Assembly: GCA_949752735.1 (NCBI GenBank)
Contig: OX457051.1
Location: forward strand, 2,684,629 to 2,748,628
Length of the DNA: 64,000 bases
Source: Lumbricus terrestris
Taxonomy: Eukaryota; Annelida; Clitellata; Crassiclitellata; Lumbricidae
Reading direction: 5' to 3'
The translations under genes were made by a program, and so were the position numbers. Numbering within the stretch: position 1 is the first letter of the stretch; each line of letters begins with the position of its first letter. Of the stretch, positions 34,129 through 46,085 are shown in pieces. The notes beneath the pieces were generated by a model, which worked only from the letters and a program-made list of their open reading frames with translations, was not told the origin of the DNA and ran no database searches.

Positions 34129-35303
34129 TACTCAGATCTCTTTATTGCTTTATAAATTTCCATAGTTTTGTCTTCATTCATGTCAGTGTCTTCATCGGTG
34201 GTGTCATCACATAACATCGCATATAGTTCAGCATCCTCAATATCAGTGTTGTCAGATTCTGTTGCAGATTGGAGAGTTATTGAGTTCTTTTGGGGAGGGT
34301 CAGTTTCCTTAGCTTCACATTTTTTTAGGCCTACTTGAATTTTTTTTATTGAGAGCACATGACTTCTGTCTCCCACTGACGGCATTTGACTTTCCTTTGA
34401 CACCTGCTATGCACTTTCCGTTGGCACTGGCATCACTTGACTTTCCTTTGGCACTGGCATCACTTGACTTTCCTTTGGCACTTGACTTTCCTTTGGCACT
34501 GGCATCACTTGACTTTCCTTTGGCACTGGCATCACTTGACTTTCCTTTGGCACTTGACTTTCCTTTGGCACTGGCATCACTTGACTTTCCTTTGGCACTG
34601 GCATCACTTGACTTTCCTTTGGCACTTGACTTTCCTTTGGCACTGGCATCACTTGACTTTCCTTTGGAACCTTCTATGCACTGTCCTTTGGCACTAGCAT
34701 CACTTGACTTTCCTTTAATAGTAACGGCAGAGGACTTATCTTTGGCACTGATTGAATTGGATTTTTGCTTTTTAGACCTACATTTGCTACGTTCTTGTTC
34801 GAATTGCAGTTTCTCTGGAGTGTCAGTCAATATAGTTGCACGTTGTCTTCCTAACGCCTGCTATGCTTTCCATTCTCTCTGATGCTTGTGGATGAAGACG
34901 AACCATTCCTGGTGCGAATATCTCTAGCTCACTTGCTCTTGATGTTGTTGGTCGAAGTGGAGGTCGACAGGGCGTCTACAACGTTATTGCTCGCAGCAGA
35001 TGCAAAGGGTGTAGAATTTCGTTGAGGGCGATCTGTTGGAAGTGATAGCGCAATCTCAGAAATCATGAAAATGTCGTTGTTGAATGGTGCAATAATTCCA
35101 GACACTTGAAAGCCCCTGATTATGTTCACAGGAGTTGTGGCTTTCGGCAAAGCCTTAGCAACGCGTCTTGGGATATCGTAAATGGTCATGCTTTTGCCAG
35201 GATGATATCTCATCCAGAAGTCTTGGGCACAACTTACATGTATGTATCTCTTGAAGGGACCGTAAACGCTGTGGTCTAGGGGCTGAAGCTTATGTGAAGT
35301 AGC
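34129..35303 (-). pseudogene. pogo/Tigger-like DDE transposase, C-terminal remnant with Lys/Ser repeat tail
   Basis: Reads HKLQPLDHSVYGPFK (third catalytic acidic residue in the QPLD motif of pogo-type DDE transposases), then HPGKSMTIYDIPR and NIIRGFQVSGIIAPFN, stopping at 34929. A second frame continues FAPGMVRLHPQA, and a third gives ILTDTPEKLQFEQ followed by a low-complexity tail (SSDASAKGK and SSAKGK units, 34427-34660), then an acidic end (DDTTDEDTDMNEDK). Stops and frameshifts between the frames and the missing N-terminal DNA-binding and first catalytic parts show a dead copy. Confidence 0.75.
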
Positions 35304-35673
35304 CTAGTTTGTGATGCTTTCTTTGTTTCTTTGTGCCTTCGGTCGCAGTAAAGTACTCATTCACTCAGCTTGCTGGTTTCGGCGATGGTCTCTTCATAAC
35401 AATAATTATTTATAAGGAACATAATAATAAAGTTGGCTGCAATTAAGAGAAAACCTGCTTAAATAGGTTGTTAAGTTGTCAACACAAAGTTGACGTTTGC
35501 CTGAATATAATATAAAGAACATGTAGCCTTCTAGCCAATCAAGGTACGCATCAGAAGTAATTTCTATTTCAATTCATGAACACCCAGTATATCTCAGAAT
35601 TTCGAGAATTCTAGTTTTAGGCTATGTTTATTGTTGGAAAATGACATCTGCATAAAACAGCCATGAACAACAA

Positions 35674-35676
<3 letters not shown>

Positions 35677-35734
<58 letters not shown>
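35677..35734. repeat. (AT)n microsatellite
   Basis: An uninterrupted run of alternating A and T of about 58 bp. Confidence 0.95.
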
Positions 35735-35737
<3 letters not shown>

Positions 35738-35826
35738 ATAAGCTATCAATTCCTTTTGAACAGAATATGGTGGCTAGAATATCTGGCTCAAATAGAGTTT
35801 TTTAAAGCAAGTATATTCAACAACTA

Positions 35827-35980
35827 TGGTTATCGATGATTGAAATGGGTTTTCCACCACCTATTATCACCCTGGTAGCCGAATTGTATAGCAAGCAGAC
35901 AGCAAGGGTAAAAATTGGTGGCGTAATGTCGAGTGAGTTCAGGATAAGAAGGGGTGTGTGATATCGCCATCTTTGCTTAA
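35827..35980 (+). pseudogene. LINE reverse-transcriptase fragment cut by a TTAA element
   Basis: Reads WLSMIEMGFPPPIITLVAEL, then YSKQTARVKIGGVMS and FRIRRGV, then a stop where RRGVRQGC would be expected. This is the region just before the QGCxLSP motif of RTE-like reverse transcriptases. The reading ends at the TTAA of the next element; C-terminal LINE sequence reappears at 38610-38960 in the same orientation. Confidence 0.7.
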
Positions 35981-38059
35981 CCCATTAGTGCCTGATTTTT
36001 CAAATTAATCTCAAAATATGAAAACTTTGTTGCAAATGATGAGTTTGGACAATACCTAACAAAAATGTTGCACAATTTTAGTTTTTGATGCTTTAGGAGC
36101 AGTTTTTTGAAGCGTCCCATTTTTGGGGACGCTAGGCACGAATGGGTACGTGAAGATTTACATTGTCATGTGTGCAGGTTACTTCACTCAAGACTGTTGA
36201 TACAGTCAAATTAAGAAAACAGATAAATAATTTGCACTCAGAATGACTTAAAATAAAAATTAATGTATGTGCAAAATTGCAACAAAATTGGCATGTTTGA
36301 ATGCATTCATATGCCAAATTGCTCACATTTTGAAAACAATTGCTTACACGCAGCAAATCATAGTATTGCTGTTCATGTCTCAGATCAATATTCTGTACCA
36401 ATGGCAACCAACACTGTTACAGAAAGCTTATAAAACAGTTACATGAAGCTTTTCAAGTGCTAAAGTGCTAGTGACTAGTCTTGTAGTAGATTATTGTCCT
36501 AGCCCTCCTTATGTGGACCGACATTTGATTTTTCTCAAACTTTCGCAGACTTTCATTCGCACAATGCATCTGAGTTACAACAGATGAGACTTGGTGCTAG
36601 CAAGTGAAGTTCATACTTTCTGGTTTGTCCAGCCAGCTTATCCTTTCCATGACAGACAACTGTGTGTTCAGATCCAAGCACTGGCCCTCACTTTTCTATT
36701 TTGTACTGCTCGACCAAAAGAAGTGAAAATCTTCACATTTGTTGGCTTTCATTGTCTCAATAATGGTATATTTTGCTCATCTGCTGTAGCAGTCACAGAA
36801 TGGTAAATAAGTAGTCATAGCAGCCTACACAACATAGTTGTTGCAATGAACCAACCGCACCAAGTTGGGGTCCCACGACTCCAACTCCATATAGGTCTGA
36901 CTGAGCAAAGTAACCATGGGGTGAATTCAATGAGCATTCTGTGTAGCCAACAAAGGCTTAGTTGCAGGCTGAGAATGGTAAAGAAGTGGTAAAGGTACAC
37001 TAGTTGTTAGTAGGAATCAACTGAATAGACAACCAATATGCCACCCGACTAATCCAGGGTTGGGATCCATGTACCAACTCATCCACATGGATGTGGATCA
37101 GACCAAAAGCCGAGTGGTGTATTCAACATAGTGCGATACTGTTGCCTAGTCATTAGGCCTACCTGATATTGTAGCAGGCCTAACTAGAAAATGTTACAGG
37201 AAAGTGATATTCATTACAATGCACAACGGCATTTCTTGAGTTTGGGCGACACCTTGGACTAGAATGACAAATTACATAGCGACTGATTTTTTTCTGATTT
37301 TTTTCAAATACATTATAACAAATTAAATTATTAATTTAATTTTCTAGCAACTGCATGCAACAGAATGAGTGCATTATGACTATTACCTTGCACTACATTG
37401 CATAGGCCTAGTAGGTTCTGGACGATTTCTATCCATGTGAAATATTCATGTAGGCTATGCATGTATACATAGGCCTAATGTAGCCTACAGTTGAAGTTGT
37501 CAATAACTTTTTGAGTCAAATAACATCATATAACCCTATCTCTCATTGCGAGTGATACTTCTGCCTACAAACAGCCATTTATACTTCTTTTCAAACAATA
37601 TCTGACTACAATACCACACAAGAGTGACAAGATACAAAACTGTGTGTATTGAACTTCACGTACCCATTCGTGCCTTGCGTCCCCCAAAATGGGACAGCGC
37701 ATCAGTGATAAAATGCATGTTATATTTTTGCAAAATGGGTTTGATCTAATTATTTATGTAATAGTATATACCAACGTTTGTGAAACTAAAGACAGATCTG
37801 TAGAAATGAGGACACATTTTTTAAAATAGGACGCGGAAAGTCCGCAATGTTTACCTTTGCTAAAATAGGTCAATGGTGTGATCAAAAACATAATTTTCAG
37901 TCGATAAAAATATTTCTGGTGCGCATTTTGTGTCAGAATCACTTTATCAGCATGCTGGCATAACGGCTATAACATTAAATTGCATCTTCAATGCAGATTT
38001 AATTTTATGTGAATTTTTGAAGTGGTGTCCCATTTTTGGGGACGCTAGGCACTAATGTG
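35981..38059. mobile_element. piggyBac-like element with TTAA duplication and compound inverted ends
   Basis: TTAA at 35977-35980 and 38060-38063 flanks ends CCCATTAGTGCC and (inverted) CACATTAGTGCC, 11 of 12 identical. Inner copies of the end word CCCATTCGTGCC face outward at 36137-36148 and inward at 37664, each next to a palindrome-like GCGTCCC...GGGACGC, and the pair is extended by TACGTGAAG / CTTCACGTA. The 1.5-kb middle has no recognisable transposase. TTAA target sites are diagnostic for piggyBac-type elements and are also used by Kolobok, so the family is inferred. Confidence 0.8.
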
Positions 38060-38609
38060 TTAATTATGATTTTTAATTCTAGCTTACTAATGCGGTCGCT
38101 TTCGCATCCGTCCAATTGTAGCCTAGACGTGTGCAACCGTTGCCAGCAAGTGCGATGCCAGCATGTATTCAATTGTATTGTGGCTGTACAATCTGTTGCA
38201 AGTATTCTCGATAGCATCGCCTTTATTCCACGAGCTACATCAATGCCGTCTGAAATTATCCCAGCTTGTGATATGCGCTTACAATCTCAGAGAAAGTTCT
38301 GTAGCCTAAACCAAAATCATTTCGCGATGACAAACCTGGGCAACACGTATTTTCTTGTGTCACTTTCTGACACGAAATGCCGCAGGTACAATCCATCTAG
38401 ATCCGTAATCTTTGCCTGTTTAGAACATGTGCTAGCAGCTAGTTAATTAGCCAATCAACGCACGCATAAGAAGTAAATCCTTACACAATCCATGGACAAT
38501 TCATAAATACCCAGAATTTCGGTAATCTTAATTAGGCTATCATTGTCTTCTTGGCTTAAATAGAACCTGCATAAATAATCATGAATGATAATCTATATTT
38601 GTCACATCA

Positions 38610-38960
38610 TAGGTGGCTGAGGCGAATACTACACATCTCATGGAGAGATAGAATAACAAATAAAAGCATCAGAGAAAGGACTGGACAGGAAAAATGGAGT
38701 TTACCATCAGAAAGAGGCGACTGAAGTGGATGGGGCATGTATCAAGAATGGGGCAAGAGAGGAGAGCAAAACAAGCAACGATTTGAACTCCGGAGGGCAA
38801 ACGTGGTAGAGGGAGGCCAAGAAAGAACTGGGTGGAGACTATTCGAGAAGATTTGCAGGGTCTGGAGATGACGTGGAACGATGCTGTCGAAGTGACGATG
38901 AACAGAGTGGAATGGAGAAACTGCATTGCCCGATGTGCAGAGCTGCATGGGAAGGACTAA
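38610..38960 (+). pseudogene. LINE C-terminal fragment
   Basis: Reads RWLRRILHISWRDRITN, then (frameshift) RRLKWMGHVSRMGQERRAKQ, then after a stop GKRGRGRPRKNWVETIRED and NRVEWRNCIARC. This LxWxGHVxRM...GRPxxxW...RxxWR order is the C-terminal end of RTE-like LINE proteins. Probably the far half of the LINE at 35827-35980, with the middle lost. Confidence 0.8.
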
Positions 38961-39018
38961 GGTCTAAGGTAAGGATAATCTAGTTAGGCCTACTTCGCTT
39001 CCTGTATGGAACAAAATA

Positions 39019-40968
39019 GGTTCCCGGACAATTCGTCACCGGACAATTCGGAGAGGACAATTCGGAACCGGACAATTCGGAGAGGACAATTCGGAACTGG
39101 ACAATTCGGAGACGGACAATTCGGAGAAAATTCTGGCGAGGACAATTCGGATCCAGACAATCTGGAGCGGACAATTCGGAACCGGACAATTCGGACCGGA
39201 CAATTCGGACCGGGCAATTCGGACCGGACAATTCGGACCGGACAATTCGGACCGGACAATTCGGAACCGGACAATTCGGACCGGACAGTTCGGGCCGGGC
39301 AATGCATAGCAGTCAAATTATTGATGGAACTCAGATATTTGTATCCATCTCCATCACTCAAATAAACCTGCATAGGTTGATCGGATAGGCTACTGGACAT
39401 CAAAGCCAATTCTAAATCAATTTAGCGCCCCCTTTTTTCAGTCTCCGTGTATGTCTGTTTTTTCGTACGTATGTCTTTTGCCCGTTTGTCTGTCTGTGTC
39501 AATACGCATGTCTGCCAATCCATAAATTGTGATCCATATGTACGTCAGCCGACTCAGCCCACTCACTTTGAACTTGTTTTGTAAACTATAGGATGCTGCA
39601 TTTTGACCTTTTGAATCTTGTATAAAATATTATTTCTGACAATAAGTAGCCTAAGTCCAAAATTGCTCCAAAGCAACACTAGAGGTAATATCTGTGCTCA
39701 TAATATTTATATGAATCGACATAATATGTTCTCATAAATGAATTAGTATTAGCCTAATCTGGTCTCATATTGGGAGTGGTGTGAATCTGGTCTAAAAGTT
39801 GGAGCGGTAAATGTAAATATAGCTTAAAGCAGGAGCCCTATGTGATATATCTACTGCCAAATCTTCGAAGACAATCAAGCGAATGATTACATTTTATTGA
39901 AAGTAACATAACTAATAATGTGAAAGGCATAAAAAGTCAGATATTACTTAGGTCAAGAAGTTCTCAAAGCTATAGACCTACGAGCTTAAGTTGCACTAAA
40001 TTATATAATATTGTTTTAACTAATGATCTGAAACATGACTATCTGGCTTAAAATAATAGGACTATATTGGCCTAATGTTGGTAAGAAAACTACATTGATT
40101 TAATTGAGCTGCCTATAGGTTGGTAATTTAGTGCATTTAACTACTAATTTCAGTTGCTTAGTTTAAGTTTTGGAATTCATGGTCTCGAAGATCAGAGAAT
40201 GTTTGTTTGGTGCCATCGTATAATTATTTTATTGCCACACTGTTTTCAAACCATCACAAGCCTCTTAACAGTACTGTTCATGACTTTATATGCACTCCGA
40301 ATTATCCGGGTCGGAATTGTCCGGGTCGGAATTGTCCGTCTCCGAATTGTCCGGTCCAAATTGTCCGTCTCCGAATTGTCCGCTCTGAATTGTCCGCTCC
40401 GAATTGTCCAGGTCCGAATTGTCCGGGTCCGAATTGTCCGGGTCCGAATTGTCTGCTCCCAATTGTCCGCTCCTAATTGTCCGTCTCCGAAATGTCCGCT
40501 TCCAATTGTCCGTCTCCGAATTGTCCGTCTCCGAATTGTCCGCTCAGAATTGTCCGATCCGAAATGTCCGGGTCCGAATTGTTCGGGTCCGAATTGTCCG
40601 GGTCCGAATTGTTCGGGTCCGAATTGTCCGCTCCCAATTGCCCGCTCCCAATTGTCCGTCTCCGAATTGTCCGCTCCCAATTGTCCGCTCCCAATTGTCC
40701 GTCTCCGAATTGTCCGCTCCCAATTGTCCGTCTCCGAATTGTCCGGTCCGAATTGTCCGGGTCCGAATTGTCCGGGTCCGAATTGTTCGGGTCCGAATTG
40801 TCCGCTCCCAATTGCCCGCTCCCAATTGTCCGTCTCCGAATTGTCCGCTCCCAATTGTCCGCTCCCAATTGTCCGTCTCCGAATTGTCCGCTCCCAATTG
40901 TCCGTCTCCGAATTGTCCGGTCTGAATTGTCCGTTGGAAACTGGCGGGCGACGAATTGTTCGGACACC
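39019..40968. mobile_element. Foldback-like element, GGACAATTCGG subfamily, with long iterated arms
   Basis: The left end GGTTCCCGGACAATTCG and inverted right end GGTGTCCGAACAATTCG lead into arms made of a 14-15-bp unit, GGACAATTCGGA plus 2-3 variable bases: about 19 units on the left (39033-39300) and about 45 inverted units on the right (40300-40940). The right arm also contains a higher-order duplication of about 174 bp (for example GTTCGGGTCCGAATTGTCCG at 40611 and 40785). The 1-kb loop has no gene. Reading frames of 100-280 codons through the arms occur on both strands and are by-products of the repeat. No convincing target duplication. Confidence 0.8.
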
Positions 40969-41241
40969 AAAAAAATTTACCCGAGTTAAAAGTATAATTT
41001 GCTGAAATGGTTTGTTCAAAGTATTTAACACAACACTAATTTTTGCCTAAATACACAAAGAAATTTGTCTTGGATAAATTCTTCTGATTAGTGTTAAAAG
41101 TCCATCTTCAGTCGACAAGTTGCAACTTTCCGCCGCTTGCACATCGTACAAAAAGGTTATCTGTTTGCTCATTAATTGTTCACTAAATAAGTTACAAGTT
41201 TAATGGCTACCACCCTAAAATATGTGACAGCCTACTCCCTC

Positions 41242-44200
41242 TTACAAGAATGCGAGCGACTTTCTTTCAAAATCATAAATTTTCACATTGCCATAAAACT
41301 CCGCTACAATCAATCTTCTGTGAGTGGCGTCATAAAACAATCTGCCTGGATAAGCGATTCCATTTGTTTTATTGGACAGAAGAACTTGACTCCAAATGAG
41401 AGAATTAGAATCAAGCACTATCACTCGATGGTTATAATGGTCAGCTACAAACAATCGATTGTTTTCTGAATCCAAAGACAAATGGAAAGGATGGTCCAGT
41501 TTCTCCAATTGGTTTCTGGGAATAAATCTATGAATCAACTGACCTGCATTGTTCAATTTACTAATCGCCCAGATTCCATCCGTTGCATCATTCAGCCTAT
41601 GACTGAGAATGAAGTTTCCTGTCAATGTATGAATTACATGCCGTGGATCCTTGATGTCTTCTGGCAACTTGAGACTGCGAACAACGCTTGCATTCCAATC
41701 ATAAATAATCAATTGACTGAACGGTTCGCCTCTTTTGAGCTTCAATAACTGACCATCAGTGGTAAGCGAGAAAGTGCGCGGTTTAGTAGCATTTCCAAGC
41801 CATTTAGTCAGGCGATGATCATTTGTTGTCGTCATCTCCCAGATACAATCCTCAAGTACGTCGCCGACGTAGAAACATTTTGATTTGTTACTATAAATTA
41901 TGTCGCACGGCAACTTTGTTGCATTTAATGCAATTTCACCCAAAAATCGGAATTCATTCCGATTTTCGAAGACTTTGATGAGATTTGACTTGTAGCAGAG
42001 AACGTATATTTTATCCAGCGTAGCAGTTACTCCGTAGGCGTATGAAGAAGGTCTACAACTGAACGTTTGGATTAAGTTGATGGCGACTGAAACATGAAGG
42101 TATAAATTATCGAGAATTAATCTAACTCCAAGTAATTCTAGATTAGCAGACTACTATAATAATAATTATTGTCTCATTAATTCTTATGAAATGGATGTGA
42201 CACTCAAATAATAATCCATTACTGCACAGGCCTGTGAAGATGCGCTACAATGTCGGTGTACAACTGTACAAGTACTTATTGTATTGTGGCGGAAAACACC
42301 TGAAGCACCCCGGCTGCAGAAGCGACTGCCCTCTCGGTCCGTAGGATGGCCGTTTACCGATCGGGCGGGTGCCAGTCCAAATAATTATTATGTCCGCGTG
42401 TCGTTTCAGGAGGGAAACGCAAGTCCGCCTTCGTCGTCTTTCGAAGGTAGTGTAGCCCTCCCGATCGATTCGCCTCACCCAGGAAACACACGACGATGAA
42501 GTGAAGACACACAGTTTATTCACGTAACACGAAAACGGCAGCACGACTGTCATCAACTGCACACAACTCTACGACTAGCTGACGCTGACTCGTTCGATGA
42601 CTAACTCTCTCGAGGACTCTCGCTGACTAAATGCATGGAGCAACGGGCTCCCTTATATACACTACTGGTCCTGCACGCCGGCGACGGACTCCAAAGAGGC
42701 GCCGCCGTCGCAGGCGGGGATACGTAAAGAGCTCCCGCTGCGGGGGAGAGGGGAACACAAAAAGATGCCGACAAGGCCAATACTACGCTTTATGTACCAG
42801 TGGCAGATGGTACATAAAGAGCTGGCCGCTGCGGGGGAGAGGGGAACACAAAGAGTTCGCCGACACGGTCAATACAACGTCGCCGCTGGTAATAGGGATA
42901 CATAAAGAGCTCGACGATGCGGGGGAGAGGGGAACATAAAGACCTCGCCGACACGGCCAATACAACGTCGCCGCTGGTAATAGAGGCACATAAAGAGCTA
43001 GCCGCTGCGAGGGTAAGGGGAACATAAAGACGCCGCGATGCAGTAATCAATCAGGCTGTACACGAGCGGCTGAAAGATCACTATCGCGGGCGGGCTTAAA
43101 AGATGCGCGTGTGAAGGGCGGACGCTACAGAAGCGGAGGCGAACTCAATTTCGCCACAGTATGAAGCATGGTTTCATGACTATGTCACTGACAAGCGCGG
43201 CGTCGATTGTCGATTGTCCACAAAATGAATAGCAACCGTTAATAATTAATTATTGACGGCGCACAGCAGGGCCGTAGCAACAATGAACATAATGGGTCCG
43301 GCGCGGCGGGCCCTTACAATGCAGAAACTGGTATGCAATGTAGGCCTACGTAATTCCGTAATGTGCTTATTCTAAGTAATTTCTTTCATAGTTAGGCCAT
43401 GGCCGGATTCCCCCCCCCCCCCCAGATCCGCCCCGGGTTATTGCATACCACCGACAGAAGGATAAGATAGAAACTTATCTCTGAACGTCTACTTTTGTCC
43501 TTGGCGACTGACCTTTGTCCATTGAACTGGTGTCGTCGTTTGGTCACGTGATATATTTTGGCGGAAAAATATCTATATCTCATGCAACACTTTAACCACC
43601 ATTCTTGTTTTACGCACGGCCATAGGAGCAAGAGGACACTCCCCTGGAAAATGGTTTTTTTACCATGGTTTTGGGGGTTTTCAATAAATTTTTCACACTG
43701 AAGCACTAATGATCCAGAGAGCGAAACTAACGAATTTGCATTCAGAAACCTCTTTCAAAGATACCCATGGCGTGTTCTTAATTTCCTGCCCTGCATTTCA
43801 AAGCTCTTGCCAAAGCATTTTGTTTTGCCCCTCCTGCAAAAATGGCTGCCTGTGGTCTTACGTTCATTTCTTTCTACTACTTTGTGTGAAACAAATTTTA
43901 GTTATTTATTTACAGCATCCATCCATTTTTGTAACGTCATTGTGCTACAATGTCATTTCGTACATGTTCACTAGTATAATATTATAAGCTGTCGGCGCCC
44001 TATTGGTCCAATGTTCGTTAAAAAAAATGTATAAAAATGTAGCGTGGACGGTAAGAAACTGACAAATACAGTAGGAGACTACAGAAAGAGAAAGGAAAAG
44101 ATAGAGAGTAAGCAAGAGGGAGAGAAAGAGAGATGGAGAGGCATTGTAACGTTCCCCCCTTTTTCGTCGTGCGCCTGGTCTGGCACCACTGAGAGGGATC

Positions 44201-46045
44201 CCCATGCGTCCGTCCTCTATCTCTCCCCAGTCTGCCATTCCAACGCCCGCCCGAAAAAGGGGTTGGCCCCCGTTGAACGTTGTTGTAGTCCCCGAGAGGG
44301 CCAACTGGGTCGCTACCCCCGGTTGTTTGGATACCCCCTCGGTTCTTACCGTCGAGGCCCTCTCTTCACTTCTCTCCCTACTCCCTTCCCTTACGTTAGC
44401 GGAGTAACCGGCCCGGGAGGGGAACCCCTGCCTATCCAGATATACATAGTCGGGCCTAGGCTTATTCATCAACCTAGCACTTCTCCGGCTATCTGGCATA
44501 GCATCGGTACTGGTTCCCTTCTCTTCTTCCGTTCTAGGTATCGGCCGAGCCTTTGGCGCGGAAGAGCAGTGCTCTTCAATAGTTTTCCCTTCACTACCTG
44601 GGTTCGTCCTTGTCTCCTCCTCTTCTTCCATTCTTGAGACCCCCACGTCCTGGCCCCTTAGTTCATCTTCCTGCCGGATTTCTCTCCTCTCCTCTACTGC
44701 GTCCTGCCAACCCGTACGTCTATTGTCCATCTCTAATGCCCATGTCGCACACCTTACTCTCACCTCATCTGGGTCTGCAACTACTACGTCGGTCCCGTTG
44801 GACATCTCCGTAAGTCTTTCTTCTATCTGTCTTTGTCTGTCTGACATTTCCTGTAGTCCTTCGTCCACTCTTCGTATTCGATCATCCATCTGCCGTTGTC
44901 CTTCGTCCATTCTTCTGACCCTGTCATCTATCTGTCGTTGTCTGTCGTTCACACTGGAAAGCGTTTGGTTTATGCGAGATAACATGGTCATCAGTCCAGA
45001 ATCTAGGTCTAAGGATCGCTGTCCGTTTCTTTCCTCCCGTCCAGTTCTACTCTCATTCTCGTCTTCGTCATTACTTACAGAAAGTCGAGACATTCTCGTT
45101 TAATCGCCGTAACTATATCTTTAATACAGTCAGTTAACACAATCAATATACAAAATAGCGCAATATAATCATAGAATCTAATATAACATTCACTCTTTCA
45201 CTCTGCCTAGTCTAGCTCACGGCAACAGCTGATATGGGTTAATTTCACACCTGGTTTTTCCCCACTATTGACAACAATAATATGACCTGCCTGTCGGATC
45301 AACTCGTGTCAGTCCTTTCTTCACCGCAATGTCCTCACTGGATTCCATCTTTCGTGTCTCTTCCTTCCTTCCGTGAGATCGTAGAATCGTAATCTGCCGT
45401 GGTCTCGAATTCCTCTGCAACGTCCTTCGATTCTTGCCGTCAATTCCTAGCAGAGCGGTCGATTCACTTCTCGTCATTCGCCGCTGCTCTCCTCGTAGGC
45501 GAGACCTATCGCTTCGCAAACTTCTCTATTATAACTCGACGCTTATTATCGAATCTAGACAGTCGTTCATAGATACGGGCCTTTATCTTCTCTACGTTGC
45601 ATCACTCCCGCCCACAGCGAACTGGCAACAGCAACTGGAAGACGACAAACTGGCCCTTGGCAACTGGCGTCACTCTCTTTTATACTCTCTTCCCTCAGCT
45701 CTGTCTATTTCATGATGTCTCTCTCGGTGTCTGCCTGCGTCCCACTAAAATCTGTGCCTGTGTCTCTGTCCGTATGCCACGCCATCGACGTGCAAAGACG
45801 CCGAGGCCTACAATGCAGGTCCAAGTTCTCCCTTCGTCAGCGTAGTCCATTAAATCAGGTCTAAGTTCTATAATATCATCCTGGGCTACTTTAGCAGGGC
45901 GTAGTTCTCACACATATCACTCACACGCATACATACATATTCATTCATAACTATACACGCAGTTAACTTATAATCGATGTCACATTGGCGCTGTATAAAT
46001 GGGACCCTGGTTCCACACAGAGGCAGAGTGAGAGAGAGAGGCAGT

Positions 46046-46085
<40 letters not shown>

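Noticed and set aside
39006..39409. Frames of 80-140 codons on both strands
   Set aside because: Same repeat as above, in the left arm of the foldback-like element.
40154..41031. Long open frames of 165-283 codons on both strands
   Set aside because: They read through the 14-15-bp GGACAATTCGG repeat in every frame (repeating NCPGPN, IVRVRIV, TIRTRTI); no start context, splice sites or homologous domain.
44044..45103. + strand frames opposite the gag-like frame (up to 197 codons)
   Set aside because: Low-complexity shadows of the - strand coding sequence, with no motif or start support.
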